Positions 26,422 through 36,700 of a stretch of 64,000 nucleotides of DNA are shown here, in pieces (within the stretch, counting starts at the first letter, position 1; the number at the start of each line of letters is the position of its first letter). The DNA comes from Chitinispirillaceae bacterium (GTDB lineage Bacteria > Fibrobacterota > Chitinivibrionia > Chitinivibrionales > Chitinispirillaceae): NCBI GenBank assembly GCA_016929595.1, contig JAFGIN010000049.1, positions 1 to 64,000 on the forward strand. Direction: 5' to 3'. Position numbers and translations under genes: made by a program. The notes beneath the pieces are model-generated. The model saw only the letters and a program-made list of their open reading frames with translations. It was not told the DNA's origin and made no database searches.

Positions 26422-28119
26422 ATGGAAAGTACACAACTGACTACTGAACTGATTATCCAGATGGGTTCAAATGCTCTTGGGGGGCTCTGCATATTTCTTC
26501 TGGGAATGAAATACCTTTCTGATGGAATACAGGCTGTAGCCGGGGATAAAATGCGAAAAATGATCGCACTGGTTACCGATAATCGTTTTGCAGCTTGTGG
26601 AACAGGTGTATTTGTTACTACAATAATTCAATCAAGTTCTGTTACGACGGTAATGCTAGTTGGGCTGGTAAATGCCGGTATTATGACTCTTCAGCAATCA
26701 ATAGGCGTTATTCTAGGCGCAGATATTGGTACTACTATCACCGCATGGATCGTGGCCATTAAAGTTACAAAATATGGTCTTTTAATCACTGCCATATCTG
26801 GTTTTTTCTACCTTTTCAGCAAAAATGAACGCAACCGTTTTATAGCAATGCTGATAATGGGGCTGGGGCTTGTGTTCTTCGGATTGTTACTTATGGAAAA
26901 AGGTGTTGAACCGCTCAGGTATCATAGTGGATTTATAAGCCTTTTTTCCAGCTTTTCACCCAAAACCTTCTGGGGTGTAATTAAGTGTGTCTTTGTTGGA
27001 GCATTTGTTACAGCTGCCGTCCAGTCATCTTCAGCAACAGTTGCAATTACTATCACTTTAGCCCGGGCAGGGGTAATTGATTTTGATACGTCGGTGGCGC
27101 TGGTACTGGGTCAGAATATCGGAACAACAATCACCGCATTCTTTGCATCAATCGGTACATCAATACAGGCCAGAAGAGTTGCATATGCTCATATATCTAT
27201 AAAAATTATGGCAGTTATTTTAACTGTTCCACTTTTTTTCCTGTATTTGAAGCTACTTAATGTAATTATCAACCCGAATGCTGAAATAGCAACACGAATC
27301 GCTCTGTCGCATACCATTTTCAATGTTCTGCTGGTGCTTGCATTTATCCCTTTCATCCAACATTTAAAGCAATTTCTGGAGTATGCTTTTAAAGATAAGG
27401 ATCCCAACAAAATACAGGCACTTGTTAAACTCGATAAACGTTTGATGGAAACGCCTGTTATCGCCATTGAACAGTCGCGCCGCGAGGTTATTCGCATGGG
27501 TGAAGTTGTTGGCGCGATGATGAATACCCTCAAAGAGATCATCTCCGGCACTGCCGAAAACAGAAAAGAAAAAATTGAAGCCCTGTTTAATCAGGAAGAG
27601 TATCTTGATAGAATGCAGCAGGAGCTCGTTGTTTTTCTGACGCTGCTGCTTTCTCAGGAGCTGATCTCAAAAATCGCAAAAGAAACTCAGGAACAGCTCA
27701 AGAGGGCCGATGAATACGAGTCTGTAAGCGATTACATCGTCGTCATATTGAAACTGTTACTCCGTCTTGAAAATGCTAAACTGGCTTTAGATGAAGAAGA
27801 AGTGAAAGATGTTCTTGACCTGCATGACTCTGTTGATAATTATTACAAGTTTATATTTAAAGCGTTCTGTGATGATTTACCAAATATTATTGTGGCGGCC
27901 CGATCACGCGGAGATGCAATTACACATCAGTTCCGTCAGATGCGCTCCCGACATCTTGCAAAACTCTCAGAAAAACATCTTGATCCGCTCATTTGTACGG
28001 TCTATCCCGATATCCTCAATGGGTATCGTCGTATGAAGGAACATCTCTTTACATCGGCTGAAGCTGAAATGGATGATAAAGATGAACTCTCATCACTAAG
28101 TCTCGTTGAGGTAAGTTAA
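26422..28119 (+). CDS. Na+/phosphate cotransporter with PhoU-like C-terminal domain
   Basis: The 565-residue protein belongs to the NptA/PNaS family. Residues 1-320 hold about eight membrane helices with the two inverted-repeat signatures TTIIQSSSVTTVM and TAAVQSSSATVAI, whose QSSS motifs form the Na+ and phosphate site. Conserved GADIGTTITAW and GQNIGTTITAF segments follow each. Residues from about 345 form a helical PhoU-like domain in the cytoplasm, thought to tie transport to phosphate regulation. It is a single-gene unit reading away from the defence island, and the phased repeats upstream suggest phosphate control. Confidence 0.93.
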   Translation: MESTQLTTELIIQMGSNALGGLCIFLLGMKYLSDGIQAVAGDKMRKMIALVTDNRFAACGTGVFVTTIIQSSSVTTVMLVGLVNAGIMTLQQSIGVILGADIGTTITAWIVAIKVTKYGLLITAISGFFYLFSKNERNRFIAMLIMGLGLVFFGLLLMEKGVEPLRYHSGFISLFSSFSPKTFWGVIKCVFVGAFVTAAVQSSSATVAITITLARAGVIDFDTSVALVLGQNIGTTITAFFASIGTSIQARRVAYAHISIKIMAVILTVPLFFLYLKLLNVIINPNAEIATRIALSHTIFNVLLVLAFIPFIQHLKQFLEYAFKDKDPNKIQALVKLDKRLMETPVIAIEQSRREVIRMGEVVGAMMNTLKEIISGTAENRKEKIEALFNQEEYLDRMQQELVVFLTLLLSQELISKIAKETQEQLKRADEYESVSDYIVVILKLLLRLENAKLALDEEEVKDVLDLHDSVDNYYKFIFKAFCDDLPNIIVAARSRGDAITHQFRQMRSRHLAKLSEKHLDPLICTVYPDILNGYRRMKEHLFTSAEAEMDDKDELSSLSLVEVS

Positions 28120-28363
28120 TAGTGGAGTTGCATGCATGCCAAAGATTTACTTCCGTCGCTCTTCTCCGGGGATGAAACGCTTATATGATCGAATGGATAG
28201 AGGGTGGTTATTATGATGAATTTATAAGGTATGATTTTAAAACGATGGCAAATCAGGCTGGTTGCAGCTCTTTTACGGAAGAACCGTTTAAGAACTGCAC
28301 ATTGTTCACTTTTGTGCCTCAGTGACCGCCAGCATCAGCTTAAACATATAACTTTTCAACGCA

Positions 28364-28513
28364 TTACGCAGAATAAGATAATCTGCCCAGACAATCCCTG
28401 CAGAGTTGAGTGAACAGCGATACAAGGTTTTCAAAAAAGATGTAGCAATGCGCCTTAAGTACCTGTTTTAAAAGGTAAATAAACAGAATCAATTTTGCAA
28501 GAATCATTTTCAT
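28364..28513 (-). CDS. Small hydrophobic peptide directly after scpB
   Basis: This 49-residue frame begins with ATG 28513. An exact AGGAGG lies seven bases upstream and the scpB stop lies 18 bp upstream, so it would be co-translated with scpB. The product starts MKMILAKLILFIYLLKQVL, one possible membrane segment, followed by a Cys-containing tail. I recognise no family. The near-perfect ribosome site is the main support. A chance frame remains possible. Confidence 0.45.
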   Translation of the reverse strand: MKMILAKLILFIYLLKQVLKAHCYIFFENLVSLFTQLCRDCLGRLSYSA

Positions 28514-28531
28514 ACTGTCTCCTCCTGTTCT

Positions 28532-29839
28532 TCAGGTTTTATCCGGGATTGTAACTTCAAAATCACCCTCATCATTATCGGAACTATCAGTGGTGACATC
28601 ATGTTGTGTCTGCTCATTTCCATCATTTTTGAGAATTATTTCAGTTTTCTGATCGTAGAGGTCATCACTTTCAGATGGTTCACCATTTTCCATGTTTTTA
28701 GATTCAATTACACTCGTATCAGAGCTGGATTCTCTGATCTGGAGAGTTGTCTCTGTCAACTCTTCATCGGAGATATCATCTTGAATTTCAAACCCATCGG
28801 TATACGTTACCATTTTTTTCTTATTGCGTTTTGTTCCTGAATTAGCTGCTTTCTCATCACTGTTTGCGACTTCTCTCTTAATTGAAGCGGCGTCATTATT
28901 GTTTTTACCGGCTCTGGCGTTATCATTTTCCAATTCGATATCACCATTGCTGTTTATAGATAAATCAACAGTTTCGGATAAAATTTCAGATGCATCCTCC
29001 GGCTCTTCAGAAGGTACACTGTCCGCCAGTGAATTTGCTTTGTCAACTACATTCTCTTCAGTTACAACCGTCGCCGCTGTTTCTCCTGTTTGAGTTTGGG
29101 AAACAATTTCAGACTTTTCTGAAGAATTGTCATGTTGAACGCCCTCGGTCGAAGAGCCTTGTTCTTCATCGGGAACAGTTGTCTGAGATTCGGTCTGAAG
29201 TTCATCGATAGACAGTTCGCTGATCTTTTCCCGCGCAATCGCTTCGAACTCTTCCAGACGTGGAAGATCGTCGATTTTGTTGAGTCCAAAGTATCTCAAA
29301 AAGTCGTTTGTAGTACCATACTGAAGTGGACGACCGGGTTTATCACTTCTGCCGGTAATAGTAATCAGACGTTTTTCGAGAAGTGTCTTCATCGCACCAT
29401 CACTGACAACACCACGAATCGCCTCTATCTCAGCTTTACTAAGAGGCTGTTTGTAGGCAATAATTGCAAGACACTCAAGCGATTGAATTGAAAGCTTTTT
29501 AGCAGCTTTTTCCTTGAAAATCTGACGCACCCAGGGATGATAATACGACACCGTCCTGAATTGATACCCCCCCCCAATTTCAACAATTTCAAATGGGTGA
29601 CGTTCTTTCTGAAGAATCTCATTAATTTTATCCACCATTTTTCGTATCTGGCGCGCATCGGGATTATCGGGAAGAATTGTTTTCAACCTCGATGCAGGCA
29701 TGATCTCTTCAGAGGCAAACAACAACGCTTCAAGAATACGAAGAGTATCGGGCGGCGGCTCCTTGCTATCCGGTTCCGGAAGCTCCTCACTTGTCGAAAC
29801 CTCAATTTCGGCAATGTCATCCTGTTCATCTGTGCTCAT
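28532..29839 (-). CDS. scpB: Segregation and condensation protein B with long acidic tail
   Basis: The protein has 435 residues. Residues about 28-195 are the ScpB tandem winged-helix domain (ILEALLFASEEIMPASRL, then QSLECLAIIAYKQPLSKAEIEAIRG and GRSDKPGRPLQYGTT). ScpB pairs with ScpA to bridge SMC dimers in chromosome condensation. The family is normally about 180-200 residues. Here another 230 residues form an acidic, Ser/Thr/Asp/Glu-rich, probably disordered tail. The ATG has GGAGG at the proper spacing. It lies 135 bp after scpA on the same strand, the usual pairing. I see no smc gene in the window. Confidence 0.93.
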   Translation of the reverse strand: MSTDEQDDIAEIEVSTSEELPEPDSKEPPPDTLRILEALLFASEEIMPASRLKTILPDNPDARQIRKMVDKINEILQKERHPFEIVEIGGGYQFRTVSYYHPWVRQIFKEKAAKKLSIQSLECLAIIAYKQPLSKAEIEAIRGVVSDGAMKTLLEKRLITITGRSDKPGRPLQYGTTNDFLRYFGLNKIDDLPRLEEFEAIAREKISELSIDELQTESQTTVPDEEQGSSTEGVQHDNSSEKSEIVSQTQTGETAATVVTEENVVDKANSLADSVPSEEPEDASEILSETVDLSINSNGDIELENDNARAGKNNNDAASIKREVANSDEKAANSGTKRNKKKMVTYTDGFEIQDDISDEELTETTLQIRESSSDTSVIESKNMENGEPSESDDLYDQKTEIILKNDGNEQTQHDVTTDSSDNDEGDFEVTIPDKT

Positions 29840-29974
29840 AGAACCTCCATGAAATGGTCATTTTTGATACTGCTCAAGAGTCAAAATCCCGTATCCATCC
29901 CGAGCTCTGGATGAATACTGACTTCTGGATACCCAGAGTAGTAGCATTTTTTTGAAAATTTAAAACTGTTTTCG

Positions 29975-30886
29975 TTACTCTTCTGATAACTCTTCACCGG
30001 ACAAGCCAGATACCTGCCTGTCACTGTCTGTTTGGTGTTGTTCAGGTTCTATTGGTGATGATTCTGATGGAATTTGTTCTGATTCTATTGTTTCTACCTG
30101 TTCTGTTTCAGCGCTGCTTCCATAAAGATTTTGTTTGTCGTGTCTTTTAACCACGAAAATGGCACCGAAATTCTCTTCCTGCCTGAAACGAATCTCCTGC
30201 ATCTTAACTAATTCTAAGATTGCCATGAACGTCACGACAAGTACAATCTTTCTGTAGTCCCCGGAGAACAGTTCTTCAAAAGCAACTTCTTCGGACTCGC
30301 TAAGTACTGACAAGATATGTTCAATACGATCATCTATCTTAACATTATCAACTTCAACTACATGCCTGTATTCAGCCTGAGGATCTGCAGCCCGTTCAAG
30401 AATTTTTTTAAAGGCACTTAAAAGATCATAAATACTGAGATTTCCAAGATCAATTTCCTCATTTGAAATACTATGCTCGATTACTTCAGCTTGTCCTCTG
30501 GCGAATGCACCAAACTGTTCTGTTTCAAACACTTTCAATGTTGAAGCAGCTTCCTTAAACTTTTTATAATCAAGCAGTTGTTGAATAAGCTGCTCGCGGT
30601 TATATATCCCGTCCTCCTGCTCTTCAAGAACTTCACCCTCCTGAGGCGGCAGGAGTTCTCTGGCTTTTAAACGGATGAGGGTGGCAGCCATGTGGAGGTA
30701 TTCTGATGCGACATCGATGTTGAGCTCACGAATCTTATCAAGATATTCGATGTACTGGGTAACAATTTCTGTTACAGATATGTCGATAATGTTAACTTCA
30801 GCTTTATTAATTAAATAAAGGAGAAGATCAAGAGGTCCCTCAAATTGATCTAATTTGACCTCATATTCTTTCTGCCGTTCCTGCAC
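29975..30886 (-). CDS. scpA: Segregation and condensation protein A
   Basis: The protein has 303 residues. The kleisin N-terminus reads FEGPLDLLLYLINKAEVNIIDI, followed by YLHMAATLIRLKARELLP, the hallmark of ScpA. The C-terminal winged helix is around 200-255 (VAFEELFSGDYRKIVLVVTFMAILELVKM). As the kleisin of the bacterial condensin it closes the SMC ring and binds ScpB. About 45 residues at the end are Glu/Ser/Gln-rich and beyond the usual length, as in the partner ScpB. The start is GTG 30886 with GAGG five bases upstream. Confidence 0.93.
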   Translation of the reverse strand: MQERQKEYEVKLDQFEGPLDLLLYLINKAEVNIIDISVTEIVTQYIEYLDKIRELNIDVASEYLHMAATLIRLKARELLPPQEGEVLEEQEDGIYNREQLIQQLLDYKKFKEAASTLKVFETEQFGAFARGQAEVIEHSISNEEIDLGNLSIYDLLSAFKKILERAADPQAEYRHVVEVDNVKIDDRIEHILSVLSESEEVAFEELFSGDYRKIVLVVTFMAILELVKMQEIRFRQEENFGAIFVVKRHDKQNLYGSSAETEQVETIESEQIPSESSPIEPEQHQTDSDRQVSGLSGEELSEE

Positions 30887-30988
30887 TCAATCCTCGATCG
30901 TAAAAGAGATAATTTTTCAGCCAGGATGAACTGAAAAATGGATTCAGGCAGTATAAGTACCTGAATCTACAACTAAAGTATTACTAAA

Positions 30989-32818
30989 TTATTCTACGGT
31001 GACACTCTTTGCAAGATTTCTTGGCTGGTCTATCTCACACCCCCTGATCGCCGCGATATGGTAGGCTAACAACTGAAGAGGAATCACTGCAAGCAATGGA
31101 CTCAGCATTGCAATTGTTTCGGGTATGTAGATCACATGCCGTGCATACTTTTGAATATTGGTATCTCCCTCACTGGCAATTGCGATTACACTTCCTCCGC
31201 GCGCGTTCACTTCCTGAATATTAGAAATTACCTTATCATAAACAGCATCTTTAAGGGCCAGAATCACTGATGGCATATCTTTATCAATTAATGCAATAGG
31301 CCCGTGTTTCATCTCTGCTGCGGGGTATCCTTCTGCATGCACATACGAAATCTCTTTTAACTTCAAAGCACCTTCAAGAGCAACGGGGAAGTTGTATGAT
31401 CGCCCTAGATAAAGAAAATTGTTATGTTTTGCGTAGATTTCTGCAATGCTTCTGATATGATCATTCTGCTTGAGAATCTGACGTACCTTTTCCGGAATTT
31501 TCGAAAGTGCAGTTGCAATCGTAACACCATCACTGTGTGAAATGCGTCTCATTCTTCCAAGAAGCAACGTAAGTAATGATAATACAGTAAGTTGAGATGT
31601 AAACGCTTTGGTTGAAGCAACACCGATTTCGGGTCCTGCATGAAGATACACACCGCCATGGGTTTCACGAGCTATTGTCGATCCAACGACATTACAGATT
31701 CCAAGAACGGTTGCTCCCTTATGGGACGCTTCCCGAAGTGCTGCCAGAGTATCTGCTGTCTCACCAGACTGACTGATTACAAAAACAAGCGTATGTGAAT
31801 CGATAATCGGATTTCTGTAACGAAATTCTGATGCGTACTCGACCTCGACCGGGATCCCTGCAATATCTTCAATCATAAATTCACCAACGAGTGCAGCATG
31901 CCAGCTCGTACCACAGGCAACAAAGATAATTCGTTGAATTCCACGGAGTTCCTGAAGTACCAGATTGAGGCCGTCCAGGCGCGATGTTCCCTCACTGATC
32001 AGTAAACGTCCTCGCATCGCGTTTTCTATCGTTTCAGGTTGCTCAAAAATCTCTTTCAGCATGAAATGCTCAAATCCACCTTTAGCCAGGGAATCTGCAT
32101 CCCATTCTATGTTATGGATTTCAGCATTAATTTTGTGGTTGTCGAGAGTGGTAACACTGTACTGATCTGGTCGTAACTTAATGATATTGTTATCTTTAAG
32201 ATAGATAACCTTCTTGGTATGCCGAACGATCGCTGATGCATCTGATGCGATAAGCATCTCATTTTCACCGACACCAACAACCAGGGGCGAACCCTTACGA
32301 GCACCAATAATTTCGGTAGGGTTATCATGAGCGACTACAGCAATTCCAAATGTCCCCACAACTTCGAGTAATGCTCTTCGAACCGCCATCTCAAGATCAT
32401 CTTCGTAGTAGATCCCTATAAGTTGAGCAAGCACCTCAGAATCAGTCTCTGATGAAAACCTGATCCCGTCATCAATAAGTTTATCTTTCAAACGGGCATA
32501 GTTTTCAATAATTCCATTATGGACCAGGGCGATTTTATTATTTTGATCACAATGCGGATGCGAATTTATCAGTGATGGTGCGCCGTGGGTGGCCCAACGG
32601 GTGTGTGCTATTCCAATTTTTGGTCCGCCTTGACAAATCTGGTTTGTGATCGATCTGAGATGGTCTACTTTTCCCTTATCCTTATGGACCGATAATCCCT
32701 GGTCATTAATCATGGCTATTCCGGCACTATCATAGCCACGATACTCAAGCATGCTTAATCCTTCAATTAAAATCGGGTACGCTTCACGGAAACCGGTATA
32801 GCCAACGATTCCACACAT
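30989..32818 (-). CDS. glmS: Glutamine-fructose-6-phosphate aminotransferase
   Basis: The protein has 609 residues, the normal length. Cys2 of MCGIVGYTG is the N-terminal nucleophile of the glutaminase domain, with HTRWATHG following. Two SIS domains bind fructose-6-phosphate (CGTSWHAAL, SQSGETADTLAAL, STKAFTSQ), and the C-terminus DQPRNLAKSVTVE is the conserved end that reaches the active site. It makes glucosamine-6-phosphate for cell wall and LPS. GGGAG lies ten bases before the ATG. The gene is 102 bp before scpA and could be in the same transcript. No glmS ribozyme fold was seen in the leader. Confidence 0.97.
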   Translation of the reverse strand: MCGIVGYTGFREAYPILIEGLSMLEYRGYDSAGIAMINDQGLSVHKDKGKVDHLRSITNQICQGGPKIGIAHTRWATHGAPSLINSHPHCDQNNKIALVHNGIIENYARLKDKLIDDGIRFSSETDSEVLAQLIGIYYEDDLEMAVRRALLEVVGTFGIAVVAHDNPTEIIGARKGSPLVVGVGENEMLIASDASAIVRHTKKVIYLKDNNIIKLRPDQYSVTTLDNHKINAEIHNIEWDADSLAKGGFEHFMLKEIFEQPETIENAMRGRLLISEGTSRLDGLNLVLQELRGIQRIIFVACGTSWHAALVGEFMIEDIAGIPVEVEYASEFRYRNPIIDSHTLVFVISQSGETADTLAALREASHKGATVLGICNVVGSTIARETHGGVYLHAGPEIGVASTKAFTSQLTVLSLLTLLLGRMRRISHSDGVTIATALSKIPEKVRQILKQNDHIRSIAEIYAKHNNFLYLGRSYNFPVALEGALKLKEISYVHAEGYPAAEMKHGPIALIDKDMPSVILALKDAVYDKVISNIQEVNARGGSVIAIASEGDTNIQKYARHVIYIPETIAMLSPLLAVIPLQLLAYHIAAIRGCEIDQPRNLAKSVTVE

Positions 32819-33223
32819 AGTTGATAATCTCCCATTAGTTGGATAAAATAGCTTAACCCTTTGAATTATTATGCTATTATATCATTGGTTGAATTCATTT
32901 TAGAATGAAAATATTCATAGTTGGGATGTTCCAAAAATTACTATTCAAATATAATTAGAGCCTGCAATCCAGAGAATCACCATTTGAATTAATACTTATA
33001 AATTAAATAGCTGATGCTAACTCTCAAGTGTACAATATCTGTACCTGATTGAAAAGTACTGTTTACTATTTGAATAATACCAGGTGAGCGAGAGTGAAAG
33101 CTGATTCTTTAGGCACCATAACAGATTGAATTTTTAAAAATTAAATAGTGCAGGGGGATTTCCTTAAATTATACTTTATTGAGAGACTTCATTATTGGGC
33201 ACTTAGTTTTCGGAGATGGTATA
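32819..33223. other. Intergenic region between glmS and the small Cys/His gene
   Basis: The gap is AT-rich and holds two divergent starts. Apart from the glmS promoter I see no repeats, hairpins or further frames worth calling. Confidence 0.55.
32876..32884 (-). promoter_or_regulatory. Extended -10 promoter of glmS
   Basis: On the minus strand TGATATAAT is a full extended -10 element (TG-N-TATAAT) placed about 58 bp before the glmS ATG. The -35 region (TCTAAA at 17 bp) is weak, which is usual for extended -10 promoters. Confidence 0.55.
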
Positions 33224-33577
33224 ATGGGATCACAATGTAAAGGTATAACAAAAAGTGGTACACAGTGTAAAATGACCGGAGTCTTCCCAAATGGTTACTG
33301 CCGACTTCACCAGAGCCAGTACACCGTTGAAATTGAGCAAGATACAGAAAAATCTGACACTGTTGCAGCCGATGAAAAAATAAGCAGCAAAGCTGACACC
33401 ACCAATGAAACTATAAGCTGCGGCGGTGATAATCAATCAACAGATCGGACGGAATCACTTCAAAAAAACGATAAATCGGGTTGCGGCTGTTTCATCAAAC
33501 TTGGAACGATTGTCTGTACCTTTTTATTTTTTGCTGCATTGTTCCAGCTTTCAAAAAAAATGATTAATAAGAAGTGA
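33224..33577 (+). CDS. Small Cys/His-motif protein with C-terminal membrane anchor
   Basis: The 117-residue protein begins with QCKGITKSGTQCKMTG followed by YCRLH, a compact CxnC-xn-CxxxH pattern likely to bind one zinc ion, as in the small C/H-motif domains often annotated DUF5763-like. The middle is polar and acidic. The C-terminus has a Gly/Cys patch (SGCGCFIK) and one hydrophobic helix ending in lysines, probably a membrane anchor with the N-terminus in the cytoplasm. The start at 33224 has GGAG eight bases upstream and is preferred over 33179. Function is unknown and it stands alone. Confidence 0.7.
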   Translation: MGSQCKGITKSGTQCKMTGVFPNGYCRLHQSQYTVEIEQDTEKSDTVAADEKISSKADTTNETISCGGDNQSTDRTESLQKNDKSGCGCFIKLGTIVCTFLFFAALFQLSKKMINKK

Positions 33578-33609
33578 TTCTGCAACGCTACGGCCGTCTC
33601 GGCTCCGCT

Positions 33610-33765
33610 CGACGACCGGGTTGGTCGGTGTATCGTGACTCTGCCCGACGACCGGGTTGGTCGGTGTATCGTGACTCTGCCCGACGACCGGGTTGGTCGG
33701 TATCGTGATTCTGCCCGATGACCGGGTTGGTCGGTATCGTGACTCTGCTCGATGACCGGGTTGGT
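33610..33765. repeat. Tandem 34/36-bp GC-rich repeat, five copies of the core
   Basis: The core GACCGGGTTGGT recurs with unit starts at 33610, 33646, 33682, 33716 and 33750. The first two steps are 36 bp and the later ones step by 36, 34 and 34 (a GT is lost). Copies differ by one or two bases and adjoin directly without spacers. The array is much richer in GC than its surroundings and lies between the ends of two convergent genes. Confidence 0.85.
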
Positions 33766-33798
33766 AATTTTAAGGTTGTAGGAGCAGGTTATGAAGGA

Positions 33799-36700
33799 TT
33801 ACCGGGACTGAATACCCAATCTTTCGAGAAGCGTTCCATCTTTTAGATACAGGTTTGTTATTGCAGTGCAGTATGCGACACCGGCCCGGGCTTCATCGAG
33901 CTGGGCACCGATGAGGTCACGCTGAACCTGCAATACGATGTAGTCGGTTGATTTGCCATTATCAAGTTTTGTCTGTTCAGCCGCGAGTTTTTCCTCCTGA
34001 AGTTTTCTGGCTTCTGTGGCCGCATCTATTTGACTTATCGTTCTATTAACTTCAACCCATGCGGCTCTGACATCAAGTTGAATTAGATTTTTGAGATTTG
34101 AAATTGAATGTTTCAGTTGATCGCGGGTCAGTAGCGTGCGCTGGTGTTTGATACGAGCGATACCGTTAGTTACCGGAAGGGAAAGAGACAGGCCGGCAGT
34201 AAGGATTTTGGCCCTTGTGGACGTGTCGGGTTTAAATGATTCAGAAAAAGAGTTTGCGTAGGCGGTACCGGATAGCGATATAAAAAGATCGAGCTTCGGA
34301 AGAAGCCCGTTACGGGTCTGGATAATATCCAGCTCACCTTTCTCAAGCAGGTTGTTTGCAAGCCGGAAATCGGGCCTGAATTTCTGAGCTGCCTGCAGAT
34401 GCTGGTGAATCGAGTCCGGAGCAGATGGCGAAACAGGTGTATCTGTAAGCAGGAGAGGGCGATCTGCAGAAAAAAGTGTATCGCTGGTAAGATATGCAAG
34501 TCGGAATTGAGTTTTCTGAAGAGCTGCCCTGGCATCGATCAGATTTTTTTTCCGTGTCGCAACCTCGGCCCGTGCTGAAACAAGATCAAGCGGGGCTGCT
34601 TTCCCTACGTTGAGCCGTTGTGTCGATTCGAACAGGAGCCGCTCGGCAAGCTGCATCGAACGGGTATGAATCTCAACCTGTTTCTGAGCCAGATAGAGAT
34701 CCCAGTAGGCGTTCTGCACATCTGCAAGGAGATTTTGAGTGACTGCAGTAAGTTCTTCATTACGCATCGATACATCGATGGATGCCTTTTTTATCGGTAC
34801 AAGATTTACTTTTACACTGTTGTTTGCCAGGAGTGCCTGGGTGACTGACAGATCAAGCTGGTTACGGTATCCGGCGTTCACCGATGGAATTCTGAGATTA
34901 TATGATGGTTCAGCGGATGCCGACACACTCAAACCGGTTCCGGTAGGAAGAGACTCAGTAATTTTTACACTGCCCTGGTAATCAGGAGGGGAACTTTCTC
35001 CGTCAATTAGTTTGCGGCTTTGACCAAATGAAGCTGAAAATGATGGCTCGTATCTGAATTTCAGTTCATTGACATATTTTTCTGCTATTGCAAGGTCTAT
35101 CTTGTCAATGCGAATCGTTGGGTTGTTCTGAGCGGCTTTTGTCAATACATCCTGGAGTGAGAGCTGCAGGGTATCGGAGGCGGATGATTGAGCTGCAACA
35201 GATGCCGGCGCTGTCATAGACACTACAAAAAGGACAAACAGTGTGAGTTTACCAGCCAGTTGCATTGTTGTATCAGCTTGTTTTTTGCTGCGTTTACGAT
35301 GTCTGTGTTCTTCAACCAGCGAATAGATAACAGGGATGAGAAAAAGTGTGATAAATGTAGATGAAAACAGACCCCCGATAACAACACGAGCCATTGGCGC
35401 CTGTGCTTCACCACCTTCACCAAGAGCAAGAGAAAGGGGTAGCAGGCCCAGAGCAGTGGTCGAAGTACTCATAAGGATAGGTCGTAATCTTCTGGTACCA
35501 GCGGCCCTGATAGCTTCAAAAAGCTCAACATGCTGTTCTCTTCGTAATTTGTTCATATAATCGATGAGAATAATGGCGTTATTGACCGCAATTCCGGCAA
35601 GAACAATACATCCGAGAAATGCCTGCATTGAAAATGGTGTACCGGTGAGATATAAGATCGTAACTACACCAACCAGCGCCATGGGTATGGAGAAGAGAAT
35701 GATAAAGGGATCTTTGAATGATTCAAATTGTCCGGCCATGACAAGATAGATCAGAACAATGGCAAGAAACAAACCAAACATGAGTTCATTTTGTGCTTTC
35801 TGCTGTTCTTCATAGTCACCTCTGATGACAATAGAAAACTGGGCGGGTACAGTGACATTGTGGACAGCATCCCGTATGTCATTGACAATAGAGCCAAGAT
35901 CTCTTCCGGAGTAGCTTGCATTGACTGTGACAATGCGTTCCCTGTCACGGCGTTCGATCTGTACCGGTCCTGAAGCACCATTGATAGATGCTACAGACTG
36001 AAGAGGTATTGTCAAACCTGCTTTATTAACAATGGTGAGATTGTTCAATTGGTTTATGCTGGTGCGTTGTTCTTCAGGCAGTCTGACAATAATCGCATAC
36101 TCTTTACCGTCACGGCGTATTGAAGATGCCTGGGTTCCACCCATTGCTATCTGGACGGCACTGCCGATCTGCGAGGCTGTCAGGCCCAGATCTGCAGCTT
36201 TTTTGCGATTTATGGTAATGGTGAACTCAGGCATACCGGCTTCTCTACTGACTTTTGTGTCGGTTATTCCTTTGATATCCGCTACAATTCCGGATAGTTC
36301 GTTAGCGAGTTTCTGCCCGCTTTCCAGATCATAACCCCGTATTTCAATGCCGATGGTTTGAGCGTCGGATGATCCCATTCTCATTATAAAAAGTCCCTGT
36401 CCCTCCCGAACCCGGATTGTGGTACCGGGGATTGCGATAAGCTTTTTACGCAGCATTGTTGCGATTTGTGTTGTGGAACGTTTACGTTCACTTTTGGAAA
36501 CAAGAGAGACACGTATCTCTGCACTGTGGCTTCCGGTGCTTCTCCATCCACTGTTGCCGATAGATGATAACATATACGTAGCTTCAGGTACTTCCCTTTC
36601 GATAATTTTCTCTACAATGGCAGTTGCGCTGTCCATGAGCTCGAGTTTTGTTCCAACCTCCATCTCAAGGTTGACACGGACTTCATTCTCGTCACTTGAA

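Noticed and set aside
32819-32880. glmS ribozyme in the leader
   Set aside because: The leader downstream of the likely start site is only about 50 bases and shows no ribozyme core.
33610-33765. Possible CRISPR array
   Set aside because: Units adjoin directly without unique spacers and differ in length by 2 bp, and no cas gene is in the window.
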